Shown: piece after piece, positions 60,689 to 64,000 of the stretch
Layout: every line of letters begins with the position of its first letter
Position numbering within the stretch: position 1 is the stretch's first letter
Source: Thalassococcus arenae
GTDB taxonomy: Bacteria > Pseudomonadota > Alphaproteobacteria > Rhodobacterales > Rhodobacteraceae
Reading direction: 5' to 3'
DNA length: 64,000 nucleotides
Assembly: GCF_019104745.1 (NCBI RefSeq)
Contig: NZ_JAHRWL010000002.1
Span: 632,076 to 696,075 of the forward strand
Made by a program: the position numbers and the translations under genes
The notes under the pieces: generated by a model
Told to the model about the DNA's origin: nothing
Seen by the model: the letters and a program-made list of their open reading frames with translations, nothing else
Databases searched by the model: none

Positions 60689-62797
60689 ATGGGACGTCGC
60701 GTGTTTCTTGCCTTGGTTCTGTGGCTCTTGGCCAGCCTGTCGGCTTTGGCCGAGGCGGTCCCGCGCGAGGTGCTGGCCGAACATGTCTTTGCGCCGATGG
60801 GCCTGGGCGAGCAGATCGGCGAAAACGGTGTCTACGAGTTGCTGAATTCCGGCGGGGCGCATGCGGGGTACGTCTTTCAGACCGAACCGATGGCCCCCCT
60901 GCCCGGCTTTTCCGGCGCCCCGATCAACGTGCTGGTGGTGCTGGACCTCGAAGGCCGGTTCCTGGATGCCAAGCTGCTGGGCCACAACGAACCGATCTTC
61001 GTCTCGGGTCTGGGCGAAGCGCCGTTCCACGCCTTTTTCGAGCAATATCGCGGCCATTCGATTTCCGACAGCCTGGTGGTCGGCACGCCCTATGGCGGCG
61101 CCAGCAGCGGCAGCGGGCTGGTCTATCTGGATGGCGTGACCAAGGCGACGGCGTCGGTTCGCATCGCGCATGAATCGATCCTGGCCGCCGCCTTGCAGGT
61201 GGCGCGCGAAAAGATGGGCGGGATCGCCGCCGGACCGCCCGCCGCGCCCAACCCCGAAGTGACCGAGACGCATGACTGGGACAGCCTGGTCGAACAGGGC
61301 CTGATCCGCCGCACCACCGTCAGCAATGCCGAGGTGCAGGCGCTGTTCGAAGGCACGGTCTGGGATGACGATGACCCCGAGGCGCTGGACGACCCCGATG
61401 CGCCCTACCTGGATCTCTGGGTGGCCGACCTGGGGCCGCGGTCGATCGCCCGCGCGCTGCTGTCGCCCGACACGCTGGAGCAACTGGACGCCTTCATGTC
61501 GGTCTCGACCTTCGACGAACCGATCCTGCTGGTGGAAACCGGCCGGCATGGCCTGGTGTCCGAGGATTTCGTGCGCAACACCGCGCCCGATCTGCTGGGC
61601 GCGGAACAGGGCGGATTCCCGGTGGCGCTGCGCGATGCCGATCTGTTCGTCGAACTGGCCGAGGGCGTGCCGGATGCATTGCATGACGGCGTGGCGATGA
61701 TCCTGCGCACCGACCGGCGGCTGGGCTTCGACCCGGCCAGCCCGTGGATGGTGACGGCCGACGTGGTGCGCGAACACGGCATGTTCCAGCCCGAGATCGG
61801 ATCGGTCACGCTGCGCGCCGAACACGCCACGCCGGAACGGTTCTTTGTCCGCCCCGAGCCGGTGCAACGCCTGACCCCGTTCCAGGAAGCGCTGCGGGCG
61901 CGCCAGACCGACCTCGTGATCCTGGCGGCCGGTCTGATGCTGTTGCTGCCGCTTTTGCTGTTCGCGCAAGGCCGGTTGGCGGGGGCGCCGGGCTATACGC
62001 CGCTGCGGCTGGGCTTTCTGGCGGCGATGCTGGGCTTTGTCGGCTGGTGGGGTCAGGGTCAACTGTCGATCGTCACGCCGCTGGCGGGGTTGCAGACGGC
62101 GATGGCGGGCGGATCCTATGCGTTCCTGCTCTACGATCCGTTCTCGCTGCTGGTCTGGGGCGCGGCGATCCTGGGTTTCGTGCTGTGGGGGCGCGGGCTG
62201 TTCTGCGGCTGGCTGTGCCCGTTCGGGGCGATGCAGGAATTCGCCCACCATCTGGGCCGGCTGCTGCGCCTGCCACGGTGGGAGCCGTCGCGCGCCTGGG
62301 ACCAGCGGCTGAAATGGCTGAAATACGTCGCGCTGGCGGGGCTGGTCGCGGTGACCCTGTTCGCGCCGTCCCACATGGACAAGGCCGCCGAGATCGAGCC
62401 GTTCAAGACCGCGATCACCACCTTCTTCGTGCGCGAATGGTATTACGTTGCCTATGCCGCGGGCTGGCTGGTGCTGGGCATGGTCACCTTCAAGGGCTTC
62501 TGCCGCTACCTCTGCCCGCTTGGTGCGCTGATGGCGATCGGTGGCGCGCTGCGGCTGCGGCGCTGGATTCCGCGGCGGGTGGAATGCGGATCGCCCTGCC
62601 AGCTGTGCCGGGTGAAATGCCAGTACGGCGCGATCCGCAAGACCGGCGAGATACAGTATAACGAATGCTTCCAGTGCCTTGATTGCGTGACCATCCATGA
62701 CGACGCGACGCAATGCGTGCCGCTGGTGCTGAAAGGCCGCGCCGGCAGCCGTGCGCCGCGCCTGACAGGCCATCCCAACCAGGTGCCGGTGACATGA
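60689..62797 (+). CDS. NosR/NirI-like flavo-iron-sulfur membrane protein
   Basis: A 702-residue protein: signal peptide (about 1-22), a periplasmic FMN-binding domain (about 80-180, with YLDGVTKATASV as the covalent flavin threonine site), a second periplasmic region, then about five membrane helices from residue 410. Two cytoplasmic CX3CP motifs follow, CGWLCPFG (about 505) and CRYLCPLG (about 604), then two ferredoxin-like cysteine sets, CGSPCQLCRVKC and CFQCLDC (about 632-666). NosR passes quinol electrons towards nitrous oxide reductase. nosZ itself is not in the window, so the acceptor is open. Confidence 0.85.
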   Translation: MGRRVFLALVLWLLASLSALAEAVPREVLAEHVFAPMGLGEQIGENGVYELLNSGGAHAGYVFQTEPMAPLPGFSGAPINVLVVLDLEGRFLDAKLLGHNEPIFVSGLGEAPFHAFFEQYRGHSISDSLVVGTPYGGASSGSGLVYLDGVTKATASVRIAHESILAAALQVAREKMGGIAAGPPAAPNPEVTETHDWDSLVEQGLIRRTTVSNAEVQALFEGTVWDDDDPEALDDPDAPYLDLWVADLGPRSIARALLSPDTLEQLDAFMSVSTFDEPILLVETGRHGLVSEDFVRNTAPDLLGAEQGGFPVALRDADLFVELAEGVPDALHDGVAMILRTDRRLGFDPASPWMVTADVVREHGMFQPEIGSVTLRAEHATPERFFVRPEPVQRLTPFQEALRARQTDLVILAAGLMLLLPLLLFAQGRLAGAPGYTPLRLGFLAAMLGFVGWWGQGQLSIVTPLAGLQTAMAGGSYAFLLYDPFSLLVWGAAILGFVLWGRGLFCGWLCPFGAMQEFAHHLGRLLRLPRWEPSRAWDQRLKWLKYVALAGLVAVTLFAPSHMDKAAEIEPFKTAITTFFVREWYYVAYAAGWLVLGMVTFKGFCRYLCPLGALMAIGGALRLRRWIPRRVECGSPCQLCRVKCQYGAIRKTGEIQYNECFQCLDCVTIHDDATQCVPLVLKGRAGSRAPRLTGHPNQVPVT

Positions 62798-63666
62798 GGC
62801 GCCGTCGGTTCCTGGCACTGGCGGCGGCCTTTGCCTGTGCGCCGGGCCTTGCCCGGGCCGAAACCTGGCGCGGTTTCGCGCTTGGTGCCGAGGTGTCGGT
62901 GACGTTGGAAGGCCCGCCGCGGGAAACCCACCGCACGCTGGCCGATATCCCGGCGATGCTCGACCGGATCGAGGACCTGTTCAGCCTGTACCGCGAGACA
63001 TCCAGCCTGTCGCGGCTGAACGGCAGCGGACATCTGCGGCGCCCGGACAAGCGGTTCCTGGCGCTGATGCGGCAGGCGGACGCGGCGCATCGGCTGACCG
63101 GCGGGCTGTTCGATCCGACCGTGCAACCGCTTTGGCACGCCCATGCCACGGGCGCAGATACCGCCTGGGCGCAGTCGCTGGTGGCCTGGCGGCGGGTGCG
63201 GTTCGACGCGGCGGGGATCGTTCTGGGCCGCCACCAGGCCCTGACCTTCAACGGCATCGCGCAGGGTTACGCCACCGACCTGGTCTGCGACCTGCTGCGC
63301 CAGCGTGGTTTCACCCGGACGCTGGTGGATATCGGCGAACAGGCGGCCCTGGGCGGGCCCTACCGGCTGGGGCTGGCCGATCCGGTCTTCGGCGCGGTCG
63401 GTCAGCGCAGTGTGACCGACGGCGCGATCGCCACGTCCAGCCCCGGTGCTTTGCGGCTTGGCACCGCGCATCACATCCTGGGACCGCATGGCGAAGACCC
63501 GCTTTGGTCCACGGTATCGATCGAGGCGGCAAGCGCCACGCTGGCCGATGCCCTGTCGACCGCGGCCGTTTTCATGCCGCTTGAGCGCCTGCAAAGGCTC
63601 AAGGCCGACGCCGCGCTGACGCGGATCACGGTGATCGACGCGTCAGGCCGTCTGCGCAGCCTGTGA
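62794..63666 (+). CDS. FAD:protein FMN transferase (ApbE/NosX-like)
   Basis: A 290-residue exported flavin transferase (twin-arginine-like signal MRRRRFLALAAAFACAPGLARA). It attaches FMN to a Thr/Ser of a target protein using FAD. Motifs: ETSSLSRLNGSG, GGLFDPTVQPLW, FNGIAQGYATDLVCDLL (about 151-167), LVDIGEQAALGG and the metal site SIEAASATLADALSTAAV. The ATG overlaps the NosR-like stop, so the partner protein is almost certainly its substrate, whose DGVTKAT would be the modified site. Confidence 0.88.
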   Translation: MRRRRFLALAAAFACAPGLARAETWRGFALGAEVSVTLEGPPRETHRTLADIPAMLDRIEDLFSLYRETSSLSRLNGSGHLRRPDKRFLALMRQADAAHRLTGGLFDPTVQPLWHAHATGADTAWAQSLVAWRRVRFDAAGIVLGRHQALTFNGIAQGYATDLVCDLLRQRGFTRTLVDIGEQAALGGPYRLGLADPVFGAVGQRSVTDGAIATSSPGALRLGTAHHILGPHGEDPLWSTVSIEAASATLADALSTAAVFMPLERLQRLKADAALTRITVIDASGRLRSL

Positions 63667-63669
63667 CTG

Positions 63670-64000
63670 TCAGTACAGGCCGCCCGAGCTGAGCGTTCCG
63701 AAGCTGGCCTTGGGGGCCACCTGCACCTTGCGCCCGGTCGAGGTGGTGACGGTGCGACCGGCGTCCAGGCCACCGGGGTTGATCCGCTCGAAATCGCCGG
63801 AAATGGCAAAGCCGCCGTCGAACTGGATGCCGAAGATCGGCTCTTCGCCCTCGCGGAAGCATTCCGCCACGACGTTCTCGCCGGTGGCGCCGTCCGACAG
63901 GCGCGCGCCGGTGAAGCGATCGATATTGATGAACTGGCATTCTTCGGGCACGCGGAACTTGCCGCCGCCGTATTTCTGCACCGCCGTCTGCATGAACTGG
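63670..64000 (-). CDS. Penicillin-binding protein 1A, C-terminal end (cut by window edge)
   Basis: The last 109 codons of a protein whose frame continues beyond base 64000 (reading ...QFMQTAVQKYGGGKFRVPEE). KFRVPEECQFINIDRFTGARLSDGA resembles the C-terminal tail of alphaproteobacterial class A penicillin-binding proteins (MrcA/PonA), which polymerise and crosslink peptidoglycan. The catalytic domains lie outside the window. It is convergent with the ApbE gene, 3 bases apart. Confidence 0.7.
   Translation of the reverse strand, partial: QFMQTAVQKYGGGKFRVPEECQFINIDRFTGARLSDGATGENVVAECFREGEEPIFGIQFDGGFAISGDFERINPGGLDAGRTVTTSTGRKVQVAPKASFGTLSSGGLY

Noticed and set aside
58510-60690. Long minus-strand frame across the MFS, FAH and permease genes
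   Set aside because: Arg/Gly/Ala-rich out-of-frame translation of three well-supported genes on the same strand.
1-64000. CRISPR arrays, restriction-modification, toxin-antitoxin or other defence systems
   Set aside because: No regularly spaced repeats and no recognisable nuclease, methylase, toxin or antitoxin pairs were found in the window.

Overview
The window looks like a chromosome segment of a high-GC alphaproteobacterium of the Rhodobacterales (Rhodobacteraceae/Roseobacteraceae). I infer this from the gene families and their order: enlarged PstC/PstA, class II DAHP synthase, a B12-dependent class II ribonucleotide reductase, a tandem cold-shock protein, and a SurA/PpiD-type foldase beside trpE. 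Short dispersed GGGGC-AGC-GCCCC hairpins between genes point the same way. No rRNA or other taxonomic marker is present, so the placement is by recognition only.

Layout. 1-8.1 kb is a phosphate regulon on the minus strand: phoR, a three-unit Pho box, then pstS-pstC-pstA-pstB-phoU-phoB, ending in a HupE/UreJ-like gene cut by the window edge. 8.1-17 kb holds housekeeping and metabolic genes: a trans-sulfuration enzyme, gamma-carbonic anhydrase, gmk, yicC, class II DAHP synthase, a GlxA-type regulator, a GNAT protein and a PQQ-type sugar dehydrogenase. 17.1-22.8 kb is a branched-chain amino-acid-type ABC operon (SBP, LivG, LivF, a small secreted protein, LivH, LivM). 22.8-30 kb has an XRE-cupin regulator divergent from an acyl-CoA synthetase over a perfect palindrome, a DsbA-like oxidoreductase, an MFS pump, icd and a secreted EF-hand protein. 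30.4-34.1 kb is nrdJ with a NrdR-type box and a DnaA box upstream. 34.6-44.2 kb contains a GFA protein, tRNA-Pro, a DUF192 protein, the double cold-shock protein, pdxH, fabI, two LysE exporters, gpt, an aminotransferase, the SurA/PpiD foldase and trpE.

The most unusual region is 44283-53384, a compact (about 9.1 kb) Mu-like transposable element between convergent trpE and sufE. It has TG...CA tips, two 18-bp end repeats at each end in a Mu attL/attR-like arrangement, and a divergent CI-type repressor and Ner-like protein over a palindromic operator. It also carries a DDE transposase, a MuB-like ATPase and GemA. The virion genes are only a few: gpT-like capsid protein, I-like protease/scaffold, a Mor-like activator and a gpG-like morphogenesis protein. 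The capsid gene precedes the protease gene, the reverse of Mu. Portal, terminase, lysis and most tail genes are absent, yet no reading frame is visibly broken. It could be a deleted prophage or a Mu-derived satellite.

After the element come sufE, a lipoprotein, rnd, purN-purM, tRNA-Ile(CAT), an MFS transporter of lower GC, a FAH-family hydrolase, an orphan ABC permease, a NosR-like flavo-iron-sulfur protein with its ApbE/NosX partner, and the 3' end of a class A penicillin-binding protein.
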